A stretch of 13,970 bases of DNA from Desulfobulbaceae bacterium (GTDB taxonomy: Bacteria; Desulfobacterota; Desulfobulbia; Desulfobulbales; SURF-16): NCBI GenBank assembly GCA_024763115.1, contig JANTGB010000023.1, positions 1 to 13,970 on the forward strand, written 5' to 3'. Below are positions 13,763 to 13,970 of this stretch, piece by piece. A program made the position numbers and the translations under genes. The notes below the pieces were generated by a model that ran no database searches, was not told where the DNA came from, and saw only the letters and a list, made by a program, of their open reading frames with translations. How positions within the stretch are numbered: the stretch's first letter is position 1; every line of letters starts with the position of its first letter.

Positions 13763-13869
13763 TAAATGTTCGGATAGTGCCCCGGATTTGTTCGTTTCGC
13801 CGTGTTCACTATAGTATACTATGTGAACACGCCGAAACGGGCGAAGGTGGGGTGCTATCCGAACATTTA
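13763..13869. mobile_element. Family D palindromic element, 107 bp
   Basis: The arms TAAATGTTCGGATAGTGCCC (13763 onward) and their complement (ending 13869) match at all but two of the outer 21 positions. A second, inner arm pair CGTTTCGCCGTGTTCAC / GTGAACACGCCGAAACG has one mismatch, and the centre is the perfect palindrome ATAGTATACTAT. It would extrude as a cruciform or fold as a very long hairpin. It has no ORF. Its ends differ from families A-C, and no clear target duplication is visible, so mobility is inferred from form only. It lies upstream of purDE and 7 bp from element A8. Confidence 0.6.
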
Positions 13870-13876
13870 CGTCAAC

Positions 13877-13970
13877 GTAACTGCTCACAGGGTACCGCAT
13901 ATTTCCGCGATCAGTCCGGCTTACGTATGACTAATACGCTGCGCCGACCTGATCACGAAAATCTACGGCA
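13877..13970. mobile_element. Family A MITE A8 (runs off the right edge)
   Basis: The left end is GTAACTGCTCACAGGGTACC. The following 90 bases match the reverse complement of A2 (about 1194-1285) at roughly 80-85 percent, including GCATATTTCCGC and the core ACTAATACGCTGCGCCGACC. The right end is outside the window. Confidence 0.85.

Overview
The window is a stretch of bacterial chromosome carrying core housekeeping genes. The order rplY-pth-carD-rluD-coaE-rho-rpmE-prfA-prmC-murA, with a CarD-family regulator among them and a tsaC/purDE pair facing back, is most like a Desulfobacterota genome (former Deltaproteobacteria, sulfate-reducer type such as Desulfobulbales). That placement is an inference from gene content and protein style, not from a search. 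All ten plus-strand genes and both minus-strand genes look intact.

Layout: 1-474 is repeat-filled DNA before rplY. 475-2200 holds rplY and pth, separated by about 530 bp of insertions around an apparent rplY terminator. 2453-4689 holds carD, rluD and coaE. 4690-6062 is a 1.37 kb non-coding gap with three short mobile elements, then a structured leader and a 10-codon leader ORF before rho. After rho comes another element, then the tight block rpmE-prfA-prmC and, after an element remnant, murA. On the minus strand purDE (a single 591-residue PurD-PurE fusion) reads into a tsaC-like gene, which converges on murA with 18 bp between stop codons. The right edge carries a long palindrome and one more element.

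The genes serve translation and its quality control (L25, L31, peptidyl-tRNA hydrolase, RF1 and its methylase, 23S pseudouridine synthase, threonylcarbamoyl-AMP synthase), transcription (Rho, CarD), and coenzyme A, cell-wall and purine synthesis.

The most notable content is not coding. Almost every larger intergenic gap is filled by short, transposase-less elements with inverted ends of the form GTAACTnnTCAC (family A, 8 copies or fragments) or GTAASCGTTCACCAG (family B, 2 copies). Four copies are bounded by perfect 8-bp direct repeats: GTGGTTTA, AGTATTTT, CGATACGG and CATAAAAT. GTAA-starting ends with 8-bp target duplications are the hallmark of the IS66 family, so these look like IS66-mobilised MITEs. 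They are nested, they share an exchangeable 23-26-nt GTAAGCG...GACTCCG module that is tandemly amplified at the left edge, one appears to supply the rplY stop codon, and one remnant forms the leader of murA. Two further palindromic elements (183-359 with a 5-bp duplication, and 13763-13869) belong to other families. No transposase is encoded in the window.
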